Positions 44,176 through 52,232 of a stretch of DNA of 64,000 nt are shown piece by piece. A program made the position numbers and the translations under genes. The stretch spans positions 62,001 through 126,000 of the forward strand of contig CAZJBM010000001.1 of the NCBI GenBank assembly GCA_964544595.1, given 5' to 3'. The notes beneath the pieces were generated by a model that was given only the letters and a program-made list of their open reading frames with translations, did no database searches and was not told the DNA's origin. Source of the stretch: JAGBWK01 sp964544595 (lineage in GTDB: Bacteria; Bacteroidota; Bacteroidia; Bacteroidales; Muribaculaceae). How positions within the stretch are numbered: the first letter of the stretch is position 1; each line of letters begins with the position of its first letter.

Positions 44176-44832
44176 TTATTTCTGAATATATCGATTCACA
44201 ATAAAAAAGTATCTACTGTCGATAATTACCTGTACTGACGGCTCATAACTGTATTTGGCTTGAGACTCGTAGGTGTTAAGTTCTTTTTGTAAATCTCTAT
44301 ATAACTCCCTCTCATCTGATGATAAATTATTGTAACCTTGATTTGTCAGTGCTATGTATGAATTATAAAACATCTGACAGTTTGCACTAGCCTCATTGTC
44401 TGTTTGCGACATCCCGAAAATAAAGTAAAACCAGAAGGGATTTTTGAATTCTGCAATCACTTTGATGCCCGATGTGGACTTATTATATGCGAATGCCTGG
44501 GTGCCTACAGAAACTGATTCGTTTCCGTTGATGACTCCATGACCGATTCCAAACTCTATGTTGTGTGATGGAAATTGTTGGTGGAGCGTTGACGCTATTT
44601 TGAAATTCCAGGTATATGAGGCATAAGTAGCTGTAGAGCTTACATGTTGCTTAACCAGATCATAGACCTGAGAGCGTGTCAATCCGTCGATAATTGCGGA
44701 TGGATTGCTTGGTTCCTCCGACGATGGCGGATAGTAGGGTTCGGGCTCGTCATCGTCGCCACCGCATGAAGTTAATAAGACAGTTGCGATACCCCCAAGG
44801 ACTAAGAGTAGCCAAAATTGTATTTTTTTCAT
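44176..44832 (-). CDS. Lipoprotein of unknown function
   Basis: A 218-aa lipoprotein: signal MKKIQFWLLLVLGGIATVLLTSC with Cys at residue 23, then an acidic tail GGDDDEPEPYYPPSSEEP typical of surface-bound Bacteroidetes lipoproteins. The remaining globular part is mixed alpha/beta with a helical end (SDERELYRDLQKELNTYESQAKYSYE). I do not recognise a family. It is in a run of five minus-strand genes that code for lipoproteins or exported proteins, with AT-rich spacers. Confidence 0.7.
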   Translation of the reverse strand: MKKIQFWLLLVLGGIATVLLTSCGGDDDEPEPYYPPSSEEPSNPSAIIDGLTRSQVYDLVKQHVSSTATYASYTWNFKIASTLHQQFPSHNIEFGIGHGVINGNESVSVGTQAFAYNKSTSGIKVIAEFKNPFWFYFIFGMSQTDNEASANCQMFYNSYIALTNQGYNNLSSDERELYRDLQKELNTYESQAKYSYEPSVQVIIDSRYFFIVNRYIQK

Positions 44833-44927
44833 TATTCAGTAGTGATTTGTTCGTTGTGTTTTTGTAACCGGATGAGAAGCGTACTAATGTAGGTACGCTA
44901 CGTAAGCTGAATCATCTGTTAGGGATC

Positions 44928-45449
44928 TCAAAAGTTGTATCCGATACCCACTTCTATGTTTTTGTAGAGTTCGTCGGAGTCGTGGCACCATCCGAACTCA
45001 AATCCTGCGTTCAGCATAAGTCGGTTGTGGCGCAAGGTGATCCCGGGGGTTAAGGTTATACCTCCGTTGACTTTCACGTCGGTTGATGTGGCGGTAACTC
45101 CATTGAGCTTGGAGTAGGAATAAATAAAACCTCGCAAAGAGCCATTAACCATCACATGGTCGTTAAAGGCGTAGCCATACATGGGCCCGAACTTCGTTAA
45201 AAAATTCCCGTTGTCGACTAAGCCCCAGTTGCCATGCATACTGAAAGTGGCTCCGAAACCCGACGATGCTAAAGAATAGAAGCCTATGCCATAGAAACCC
45301 TTGTCGAAAAGCTTCGGGTCAGCTGAATAATTTATCCATACGTTGGAGAATTGATGAGGGTCGGCGGTGGATTGTACTTTGCCGAAGTCAACGGCCGATG
45401 ATGTAAGGAAATTGACAACGCAGATTACAGCTAATAAGATTTTTTTCAT
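44928..45449 (-). CDS. Exported outer-membrane beta-barrel-like protein
   Basis: A 173-aa protein with an Sec signal (MKKILLAVICVVNFLTSSAVDF, cleavage near residue 19) and alternating strands (GFYGIGFYSLASSGFGATFSMHGNWG; GGITLTPGITLRHNRLMLNAGFEFGWCH). The last residue is Phe, as in many outer-membrane barrels. No named family recognised. It lies between two lipoprotein genes; a role as a small surface barrel is inferred. Confidence 0.6.
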   Translation of the reverse strand: MKKILLAVICVVNFLTSSAVDFGKVQSTADPHQFSNVWINYSADPKLFDKGFYGIGFYSLASSGFGATFSMHGNWGLVDNGNFLTKFGPMYGYAFNDHVMVNGSLRGFIYSYSKLNGVTATSTDVKVNGGITLTPGITLRHNRLMLNAGFEFGWCHDSDELYKNIEVGIGYNF

Positions 45450-45544
45450 AAAAGTAAAGTGAAAAGGTGAGTTTTAGATTGATACTTCAGAGTCTTAATT
45501 AAAATGCTAAGTGAGGTGGCAGGATTTAGGTTCGATAATGTTAG

Positions 45545-45610
45545 TAGCGTGTTTGAATTAACATCAAGGAAGTATTGTGTACATACCTCAGTGTTAATTC
45601 AAACTCGCTA
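45545..45610. repeat. Long inverted repeat between accessory genes
   Basis: Two arms of 18 nt (17 matching; mostly GTTTGAATTAACA / TGTTAATTCAAAC) at 45546-45563 and 45592-45609, with a 28-nt loop that carries a shorter GTAT/ATAC stem. It sits in the 194-nt gap between the lipocalin-like lipoprotein gene and the barrel-like gene. No T-run follows on either side, so it may be an operator or mRNA structure rather than a terminator. Confidence 0.55.
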
Positions 45611-45643
45611 TTTAGTGGATTGCGTATGTTTTATTTATAATCA

Positions 45644-46111
45644 TTACAAACGTGTGTATTCTGTTTCCTCGGAAGAATCAAACTTCAGAGTAAGTTTGTC
45701 CCCTCGAACTGAATATGTCGCATTCAATTTTTCTCCTACTTTAATCCATTTTTTGTCTGAAGTTGCTGTGCAAGTAAGAGTTAAACGTCCGTTTTTAGCT
45801 GTGTATGTGCCTGATGCCTCACCCTGAAATAGTTCCCCGTGGTCATATTCACTTATTTTAATTGTCCACTTTCCGTCTGAATCTAAAGTAAGCCATTCGG
45901 TTGCTTCTAAAACATCCTTCATTGAGCCGGTGGGGCCTTCTTCATAGATGTAATACATCCATTTGCCGACGATCGCTTTGTCGATTCCGGTCTCTTCATT
46001 TGGGGTTTCGGGAATCACAGGCTCGTCGTCGTCATCACCGCAAGCAACGAAAGAAAAACCCATTGTCAATACCATTACCATCATGACAATGTAAGAATAA
46101 AACTTTTTCAT
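45644..46111 (-). CDS. Lipocalin-like lipoprotein
   Basis: A 155-aa lipoprotein with signal MKKFYSYIVMMVMVLTMGFSFVAC (Cys at residue 24) and an acidic tail GDDDDEPVIPE. The mature region has a lipocalin-like pattern: VGKWMYYIYE, then repeated strand motifs (WLTLDSDGKWTIKISEY, GTYTAKNGRLTLTCTATS, ATYSVRGDKLTLKFD). Such small lipocalin-like domains are common in Bacteroidetes surface lipoproteins; ligand unknown. It is the first gene of the minus-strand cluster, 70 nt downstream of the small RNA terminator. Confidence 0.7.
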   Translation of the reverse strand: MKKFYSYIVMMVMVLTMGFSFVACGDDDDEPVIPETPNEETGIDKAIVGKWMYYIYEEGPTGSMKDVLEATEWLTLDSDGKWTIKISEYDHGELFQGEASGTYTAKNGRLTLTCTATSDKKWIKVGEKLNATYSVRGDKLTLKFDSSEETEYTRL

Positions 46112-46167
46112 AATAATATGAATTGCTTGTTCGACGCAGCCCTAAGCGAACAATAAATTAATTAAGA

Positions 46168-46211
46168 ATAATAATAAATAATAGAGGCGTGGACTGCTAT
46201 GCCACGCCTCT
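46168..46211 (-). terminator. Intrinsic terminator of the 6S-like RNA
   Basis: A 10-bp perfect stem AGAGGCGTGG / CCACGCCTCT (arms 46183-46192 and 46202-46211) with a 9-nt loop, followed on the minus strand by a U-rich tract (TATTATTTATTATT). Confidence 0.85.
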
Positions 46212-46397
46212 CGAGTAGGTGCTAGGAAAACCTTAGTGGAAGATGTGGGATAACAGTTCCACGCCTATGACGCGAGGAACCGTTCTGTCCACACTTGCTC
46301 CACTTGAGTTTAAGTTTCCTAGGCTTTACTCGAACAAGCATAAGACATAACGTCTCTAATTACCGAAAAAATCATTTGATTAGCCGCTGCTAATCAT
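46183..46397 (-). ncRNA. 6S-RNA-like small RNA, own promoter and terminator
   Basis: Minus-strand transcript of about 215 nt between a canonical promoter (46401-46432) and an intrinsic terminator (46183-46211). It opens with a 7-bp hairpin (GATTAGC/GCTAATC), then a linker, then a long rod: 46327-46332 with 46212-46217, 46314-46322 with 46222-46231, 46299-46304 with 46235-46240, 46289-46294 with 46243-46248, and an apical 46276-46281 with 46255-46260. Internal loops break the rod near its middle. Two pairs are G-U on the minus strand but A-C mismatches on the plus strand, which fits minus transcription. The rod with central bulges resembles 6S RNA, the RNA that binds RNA polymerase; this is inference from shape only. 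Confidence 0.7.
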
Positions 46398-46400
46398 CCG

Positions 46401-46432
46401 CAAATGTAAAATAATTTTTTTAATTTGCCAAA
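46401..46432 (-). promoter_or_regulatory. Canonical promoter of the 6S-like RNA
   Basis: On the minus strand TTTG (46432-46429), 20 nt, then TACATTTG (46408-46401). This is a perfect Bacteroidetes promoter pointing away from purL and directly into the structured RNA region. Confidence 0.8.
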
Positions 46433-46526
46433 AACAAAAATTATTTGTTATCCAAAGTCGTTCTGTAATGTAACGGAGTGCGCGGAAATTTGAGGCGGGG
46501 GCGTTGCGGGTTTAACTTTCTTTTCG

Positions 46527-46534
46527 TATCTTCG
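46527..46534 (+). promoter_or_regulatory. Possible purL promoter -7 element
   Basis: TATCTTCG (7 of 8 to TAnnTTTG; T replaced by C) with TTGC 19 nt upstream, 36 nt before the purL ATG. Weaker than the other promoters listed. Confidence 0.4.
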
Positions 46535-46569
46535 CGCCACGGAATAAATCTTCACTTACCCGTTTCCTA

Positions 46570-49500
46570 ATGGTAACATTTTTCAAAAAGGGCAGCGGCA
46601 CCATCTATGCCGTAGAAAGCGACCATAGCTTCAATGAGTTAGAGAAAGAAAAACTGTCGTGGCTCCTTTCGGGAGCGAAACCCCTCGCGTCAACCTCGAT
46701 TAAGGGGCGCTTCATAGGCCCGCGCCGCGAAATGATAACCCCCTGGAGTACCAACGCCGTGGAAATCACCATGAACATGGGGCTTGAGGGCATCTCCCGC
46801 ATCGAGCAGTTTGAGAAAGCGACCGAATCGACTACTTACGACAAGATGCTTTCACGCGTTTATCCCGACGGTCTCAACTCCCGGGTTTTCACTATCGACA
46901 AGACTCCCGACCCGATTGTCTACATCGACGACATCCACACGTATAATCTTAAAGAAGGTCTCGCGCTCAGCCCCGATGAGGAATCTTACCTCTCGCAACT
47001 CTCCGAAAAGCTCGGCCGCAGCTTGACCGACAGCGAGGTGTTCGGCTTCTCGCAGGTCAATTCCGAGCATTGCCGCCACAAGATTTTCAACGGCACATTC
47101 ATTATAGATGGCGAGGAAAAGCCCCTCTCGCTCTTCAAACTCATCAAGAAAACATCGCAGGAAAACCCCAACGGCCTCGTTTCGGCATATAAAGATAATG
47201 TGGCTTTCGTGAAGGGCCCGAAGGTTGACCAATTCTATCCCGTCAACCCCGATAAGCCCGACTACTTCACCGTCAAGCCGCTCGACACAGTGATTTCACT
47301 CAAGGCCGAGACCCATAACTTCCCTACGACCGTCGAGCCCTTCAACGGTGCCGCAACAGGCTCTGGCGGCGAGATCCGCGACCGTCTCGGCGGAGGCAAA
47401 GCGTCGCTCCCGTTGGCCGGAACCGCTGTCTACATGACCTCTTATCCCCGCCTTTCTCCTGAGCATCGCTATGAGCTGATGATGAATCCCCGCGCATGGC
47501 TTTACCAGACTCCCGCCGAGATTCTCATCAAAGCCTCAAATGGCGCGTCGGACTTCGGCAACAAGTTCGGCCAGCCCCTTATCTGCGGCTCGCTGCTTAC
47601 GTTCGAGCATACAGAGGAGGGCCGCGTTTACGCTTACGACAAGGTGATAATGCTCGCCGGCGGCGTTGGCTACGCGGCTAAGAAAGACGCGATAAAAGGT
47701 GTCCCCGGTGCGGGCGAGAAAGTTGTGGTGATGGGTGGCGACAACTACCGTATCGGAATGGGCGGCGGAGCCGTTTCGTCGGTCGAGACCGGCCAATACG
47801 ACAACTCGATTGAGCTCAACGCCGTGCAGCGCGCCAACCCTGAGATGCAGAAACGCGTCGCCAACGTGATCCGCGCGCTTGCCGAAGACGAAAACAACCC
47901 CATAATCTCTATCCACGACCATGGCGCCGGCGGCCACCTCAACGCCCTCTCTGAGCTTGTTGAGGCCACAGGCGGTCATATCAACCTCGACGCGCTTCCT
48001 ATAGGCGACAAAACCCTCTCGGCCAAAGAAATCGTCGGCAACGAGAGCCAGGAGCGCATGGGCTTCGTGATCAACGCTAAAGATATCCCCTACGTGGAGC
48101 GCATCGCTCAGCGCGAGCGCGCGCCGCTCTATGTCGTTGGCGAGACCACCGACGACGCTAAATTTGTCTTTGAGGACAACAACGGCGTGAAGCCGATCGA
48201 CCTTAAAATGGCAGATATGTTCGGCAACTCGCCTAAGACAGTGATGCGCGACGTCACGGTTGAGCGTCACTACTCCGACCCCGCTACCTCCGACAGCGAT
48301 ATCGAGAGCTATCTCCTAGGAGTGCTTTCGCTCGAAGCCGTCGCTTGCAAAGACTGGTTGACCAATAAGGTCGACCGCTCAGTGACCGGACGTATCGCCC
48401 GCCAGCAGTGCCAGGGCGAAATCCAGCTCCCCCTTAGCGATTGCGGCGTTGTCGCGCTCGACTACAACGGCAAAGCCGGCATTGCCACTTCAATCGGCCA
48501 TGCCCCGCAGGTTGCCCTCGTCGACTCGGCTAAAGGCTCTGTCATGGCGGTGGCCGAGTCGCTCACCAATATCGTGGGCGCTCGTCTTGCCAAAGGCCTT
48601 AAATCAGTGTCGCTCAGCGCCAACTGGATGTGGCCCTGCAAGAATGAGGGAGAGGATGCTGCCCTCTACCGCGCCGTGGAGGCTTGCAGCGACTTCGCTT
48701 GCCACCTCGGCATAAATATCCCTACGGGTAAAGACTCCCTCTCGATGACGCAGAAATATGGCGACGACAAAGTGTTCGCTCCCGGCACCGTGATTATCTC
48801 GGCTGCAGGCGAAGTGACCGACGTGCGCCAGACCGTCAGCCCCGTGCTTCAACCCAAAGTCTCCACATTATATTATATAGACTTCTCGTCCGACTCGCTT
48901 AAACTCGGCGGCTCGGCCCTCTATCAGTCGCTCAACAAGGTAGGCTCAGAGGCTCCGACCGTCACCGACGCCGACAAGTTCGCGACTGCGTTTGAAGCCG
49001 TCCAGAAGCTCGTGCGCAACCGCAAGCTCCTCGCTATGCACGACGTATCGGCCGGAGGTCTAATCACGACGCTCCTCGAAATGACATTCGGCAACACCGC
49101 CGGAGGCGTGCTTTTCCATACCACCGGCTTCGACATGATCGGCGAGAAAGACCTCGTCAAGATTCTCTTCGCCGAGAATCCGGCTGTCGTGATCCAGGTT
49201 GATGACAAGAAGAAGGAGAGCGTGGAGAAGATTCTCGACGACGCGGGCGTGAGATACTTCCCGATCGGCTATCCTACCGATCAGCTGGTGCTCAACGTTG
49301 CCCACGGCGAGCGCACTATTCTCTTCAATATCGACACCCTCCGCGACAAATGGTTTGAGTCGTCATATCTCCTCGACACCCTGCAGAGCGGCGAGCAGTG
49401 CGCCAAACTCCGTTACGAAAACTACAAGCACCAGCCTATACGTTATCGCATACCCGCCGCATGGAAAGGTTCGCTCGAAAGCCGCGGACTCAGCCGCGTG

Positions 49501-50268
49501 CATGAGCCTTCGGGTATCAAGGCGGCCATTATCCGCGAGAAGGGTGTCAACTCCGACCGCGAAATGGCTTACTCGCTCTATCTCGCGGGCTTCGACGTGA
49601 AGGATGTGCACATGACCGACCTCATGAGCGGCCGCGAGACACTCGACGACATCAACCTGATAGTGTTCTGCGGCGGCTTCTCCAACTCCGACGTTCTCGG
49701 CTCGGCAAAAGGATGGGCCAGCGGCTTCAAATGGAACGATACCGCTCGCGAGACCCTTCAGCGCTTCATCAATCGCCCCGACACTCTCTCGCTCGGCATA
49801 TGCAACGGATGCCAGCTGATGATCGAATTGAATCTTATCAATCCCGAGCACGCTAAACCGGCTAAAATGGAGCATAATATCTCTCATAAATTCGAGTCGC
49901 AGTTCCTCGGCGTCAAGATTCCGAAAAACAATAGCGTGATGCTCGGGTCGCTCTCGGGAATGAAGCTCGGCGTATGGGCAGCCCACGGCGAAGGCCGTTT
50001 CAATCTCCCCGAGGCCAAAGAGAAATACAACATTGTGGCTCAATACAATTACGCCGCTTATCCTGCCAACCCCAACGGCTCGAAATGGAGCGTCGCGGGC
50101 ATAGCCTCGGCCGACGGCCGTCATCTCGCGATGATGCCTCACCCCGAGCGAGCGATGTTCCCCTGGCAGTGCGGCTACTATCCCGCGTCGCGACGCAATG
50201 ACGACGTCACCCCGTGGCTTGACATGATGGTCAATGCCCGAATATGGATTGAGCAAAACCGTAAATAA
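46570..50268 (+). CDS. purL: Phosphoribosylformylglycinamidine synthase (single-chain)
   Basis: Fourth step of purine synthesis: FGAR plus glutamine plus ATP to FGAM. The 1232-aa protein has the full large-PurL layout: N-terminal linker domain, two AIR-synthase-like FGAM domains (KAETHNFPTTVEPFNGAATGSGGEIRD around residues 240-266; LSANWMWPCKNEGEDAALYRAV), and a C-terminal glutamine amidotransferase domain with CGGFSNSDVLGSA, the catalytic Cys in LGICNGCQLM (about residue 1080) and the PHPER triad end. It is divergent from the 6S-like RNA across a 160-nt gap and ends in a strong terminator. Confidence 0.97.
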   Translation: MVTFFKKGSGTIYAVESDHSFNELEKEKLSWLLSGAKPLASTSIKGRFIGPRREMITPWSTNAVEITMNMGLEGISRIEQFEKATESTTYDKMLSRVYPDGLNSRVFTIDKTPDPIVYIDDIHTYNLKEGLALSPDEESYLSQLSEKLGRSLTDSEVFGFSQVNSEHCRHKIFNGTFIIDGEEKPLSLFKLIKKTSQENPNGLVSAYKDNVAFVKGPKVDQFYPVNPDKPDYFTVKPLDTVISLKAETHNFPTTVEPFNGAATGSGGEIRDRLGGGKASLPLAGTAVYMTSYPRLSPEHRYELMMNPRAWLYQTPAEILIKASNGASDFGNKFGQPLICGSLLTFEHTEEGRVYAYDKVIMLAGGVGYAAKKDAIKGVPGAGEKVVVMGGDNYRIGMGGGAVSSVETGQYDNSIELNAVQRANPEMQKRVANVIRALAEDENNPIISIHDHGAGGHLNALSELVEATGGHINLDALPIGDKTLSAKEIVGNESQERMGFVINAKDIPYVERIAQRERAPLYVVGETTDDAKFVFEDNNGVKPIDLKMADMFGNSPKTVMRDVTVERHYSDPATSDSDIESYLLGVLSLEAVACKDWLTNKVDRSVTGRIARQQCQGEIQLPLSDCGVVALDYNGKAGIATSIGHAPQVALVDSAKGSVMAVAESLTNIVGARLAKGLKSVSLSANWMWPCKNEGEDAALYRAVEACSDFACHLGINIPTGKDSLSMTQKYGDDKVFAPGTVIISAAGEVTDVRQTVSPVLQPKVSTLYYIDFSSDSLKLGGSALYQSLNKVGSEAPTVTDADKFATAFEAVQKLVRNRKLLAMHDVSAGGLITTLLEMTFGNTAGGVLFHTTGFDMIGEKDLVKILFAENPAVVIQVDDKKKESVEKILDDAGVRYFPIGYPTDQLVLNVAHGERTILFNIDTLRDKWFESSYLLDTLQSGEQCAKLRYENYKHQPIRYRIPAAWKGSLESRGLSRVHEPSGIKAAIIREKGVNSDREMAYSLYLAGFDVKDVHMTDLMSGRETLDDINLIVFCGGFSNSDVLGSAKGWASGFKWNDTARETLQRFINRPDTLSLGICNGCQLMIELNLINPEHAKPAKMEHNISHKFESQFLGVKIPKNNSVMLGSLSGMKLGVWAAHGEGRFNLPEAKEKYNIVAQYNYAAYPANPNGSKWSVAGIASADGRHLAMMPHPERAMFPWQCGYYPASRRNDDVTPWLDMMVNARIWIEQNRK

Positions 50269-50277
50269 CCTTTTATG

Positions 50278-50325
50278 AAAAAGTTAAGAGTGGCGCCCCG
50301 GCGGCGTTGAGCTCTTAACTTTTTT
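50278..50325 (+). terminator. Terminator of purL
   Basis: A 13-bp stem AAAAAGTTAAGAG / CTCTTAACTTTTT (arms 50278-50290, 50312-50324) with a GC-rich 21-nt loop and a T-run, 9 nt after the purL stop. Confidence 0.85.
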
Positions 50326-50437
50326 AAGTTAAAGGCCACGCTTTAATCCTGCGTTTTCCTTTCATTAAGATAACCGAATCAGAGGCGGCTCTGCCCCTCG
50401 TCATTCAATACACACAACCTCAAAACTTTATTTCCAG

Positions 50438-51925
50438 ATGGGCGGCTTCTTTGGAGTAGCAAAAAAAACATCATGCGTCAACGACCTCTTTTACGGCGTT
50501 GACTATAATTCCCACATGGGCACGAAACGCGCCGGTATGGGTATAGTATCAACCGACGGCATTTTCTCGCGCTCGATCCACAACATCGAGAACTCATATT
50601 TCCGCACGAAATTTGAGCGCGATCTCGACGAATTCTCAGGCAATTCGGGCGTGGGCGTAATCTCTGATACCGACGCCCAGCCTATCATTATCAACTGCCG
50701 CATAGGCAAATTCGCCATTGTGACCGTAGCCCGCCTTGTCAACATCAATGAGCTGGTGGAGTATCTACTCGCCGAAAACCAGCACTTCTGCGAGCATAGC
50801 TACGACATCGTCAACCCTACCGAGGTGATTGCCACTCTTATCTCTATGGGCAAGGATGTGCTCGACGGCATCAATAATGTCTACAAGCGCGTCAAAGGCT
50901 CATGCTCGATGCTTCTGCTCTTTGACAACGGCGACATCATCGCGGCCCGCGACCGCCTTGGCCGCACTCCGATAATACTCGGTAAACATATCGACGGCAA
51001 CGCGTGGGCCGCCACCTCAGAGACCTGCGCTTTCCCCAATCTCGGCTACGATATAGCCTATAACGTCGGTCCGGGCGAAGTGGTGCGGTTCAACGCCGAT
51101 GGCATGGAGCAGCTTCAGAAGCCCATGGACAAGATGCAGATATGCGCGTTCCTCTGGACTTATTACGGCTATCCTCCCTGCGAATACGAGGGGCGCAACG
51201 TCGACGAGATGCGCCACGCCCTTGGTATGGCAATGGGCCGTCGCGACGACACCGAGCTCGACTTCGTCAGCCCTGTGCCTGACTCGGGTATCGGCATGGC
51301 TCTCGGATATTCCGAGGGCAAAAAAGTGCCTTACCGCCGCGGTATTGTGAAGTATACTCCGACGTGGCCACGCTCGTTCACCCCCAGCACTCAGGAGCGC
51401 CGCGAGCTTGTTGCCAAGATGAAACTTATTACCAACAAGACCCTCCTCAAAGACAAGCGAGTGGCCTTCTGCGATGACTCGATAGTGCGCGGCACCCAGC
51501 TTCGCGACAACGTGAAGGATATTATGGACGCCGGAGCCGTGGGCGTTGACGTGCGTATAAGCTGCCCGCCGCTTATCTATCCTTGCGAATTCCTCAACTT
51601 CACGAGCTCGCGCAGCGCGATGGAGCTTATCGCGCGCCGCGTGATCGACGAGATGGAGGAGGAGAAGCGCCGCGGCAACAAGGCTCACACCGAGACGAAA
51701 GATGAGATCCCGACCGAGGAAGTCGCTGACAAATGCAAGAACATCGACCTCAGCCGATATGCCGACGCCTCGACTCCCGAATATGCCGAAATGGTTGAGC
51801 GCATACGCCGTCGCCTCGGCCTTACGACGCTGAAATTCAACACTATCGAAGAACTCATCGACGCTATCGGCCTGCCTAAAGAGCGCGTGTGTACCCACTG
51901 CTTCGACGGCTCCTCATATTTTTGA
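50438..51925 (+). CDS. PurF-like amidophosphoribosyltransferase family protein lacking the N-terminal Cys
   Basis: A 495-aa protein of the glutamine amidophosphoribosyltransferase family, which makes phosphoribosylamine from PRPP and glutamine. The phosphoribosyltransferase part is intact: VAFCDDSIVRGTQLRD (PRPP loop, about residues 342-357) and a GRRDDTELDFVSPVPDSGIGMA region. But the N-terminal nucleophile Cys, normally the first residue after processing (CG...), is replaced by MGGFFG; the nearest Cys is at residue 13. So glutaminase activity by the usual mechanism is not expected. It follows purL after 169 nt behind purL's terminator. It may be an ammonia-dependent or regulatory paralogue. 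Confidence 0.85.
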   Translation: MGGFFGVAKKTSCVNDLFYGVDYNSHMGTKRAGMGIVSTDGIFSRSIHNIENSYFRTKFERDLDEFSGNSGVGVISDTDAQPIIINCRIGKFAIVTVARLVNINELVEYLLAENQHFCEHSYDIVNPTEVIATLISMGKDVLDGINNVYKRVKGSCSMLLLFDNGDIIAARDRLGRTPIILGKHIDGNAWAATSETCAFPNLGYDIAYNVGPGEVVRFNADGMEQLQKPMDKMQICAFLWTYYGYPPCEYEGRNVDEMRHALGMAMGRRDDTELDFVSPVPDSGIGMALGYSEGKKVPYRRGIVKYTPTWPRSFTPSTQERRELVAKMKLITNKTLLKDKRVAFCDDSIVRGTQLRDNVKDIMDAGAVGVDVRISCPPLIYPCEFLNFTSSRSAMELIARRVIDEMEEEKRRGNKAHTETKDEIPTEEVADKCKNIDLSRYADASTPEYAEMVERIRRRLGLTTLKFNTIEELIDAIGLPKERVCTHCFDGSSYF

Positions 51926-51972
51926 CGCTTAAAGGGTCGCCACGACCCGAAATTTATACCAAAAAATCCGAT

Positions 51973-52011
51973 AATCAGGCGCGAAAACGTAAGTTTTGCG
52001 CCTGATTTTTT
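51973..52011 (+). terminator. Terminator of the PurF-like gene
   Basis: Stem of about 15 bp with one bulged G (AATCAGGCGC-AAAAC / GTTTTGCGCCTGATT) and T-run to 52011. Its T-run overlaps the -33 box of the next promoter. Confidence 0.85.
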
Positions 52012-52039
52012 GAATATTTGCCAAATATTGTTAACTTTG
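52009..52039 (+). promoter_or_regulatory. Canonical promoter of the etfB operon
   Basis: TTTG (52009-52012), 19 nt, TAACTTTG (52032-52039): a perfect Bacteroidetes promoter. The -33 box shares bases with the T-run of the upstream terminator. Transcription would start near 52043. Confidence 0.8.
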
Positions 52040-52042
52040 CAA

Positions 52043-52232
52043 CCTTGAAAAGACTATCGTTTTGTCAATCCTGCATATTAGCCTCATCTAATGCCCTATA
52101 GAGCATTGTATCAGCCACTTGGCTGTTTCGTAACACTTAATCGGCGGCGTAGCGGCCACGACTTAAACTTTAGTCGCACCGAAAGCGAATTTTTCATTCT
52201 GAATAATCGTATAATATAAAATAAATAGTATT
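52043..52232 (+). promoter_or_regulatory. Long 5' leader of etfB with small hairpins
   Basis: About 190 nt between the predicted start of transcription and the etfB ATG. Short stems ATGC/GCAT, AGCC/GGCT and CGACT/AGTCG can form in order. A 42-codon frame at 52091-52219 also exists but looks random. No known riboswitch motif is recognised. Confidence 0.35.

Noticed and set aside
46141..46569. purL 5' riboswitch in the plus direction
   Set aside because: The structured part reads better on the minus strand: promoter, U-tract and G-U pairs all point that way, and no purine-riboswitch motif is visible.
47536..48270. Minus-strand frames within purL
   Set aside because: Shadow frames of a highly conserved, GC-richer gene with no motif support.
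52091..52219. A 42-codon frame in the etfB leader
   Set aside because: Composition looks random, no conservation evidence, and the region is better explained as an untranslated leader.
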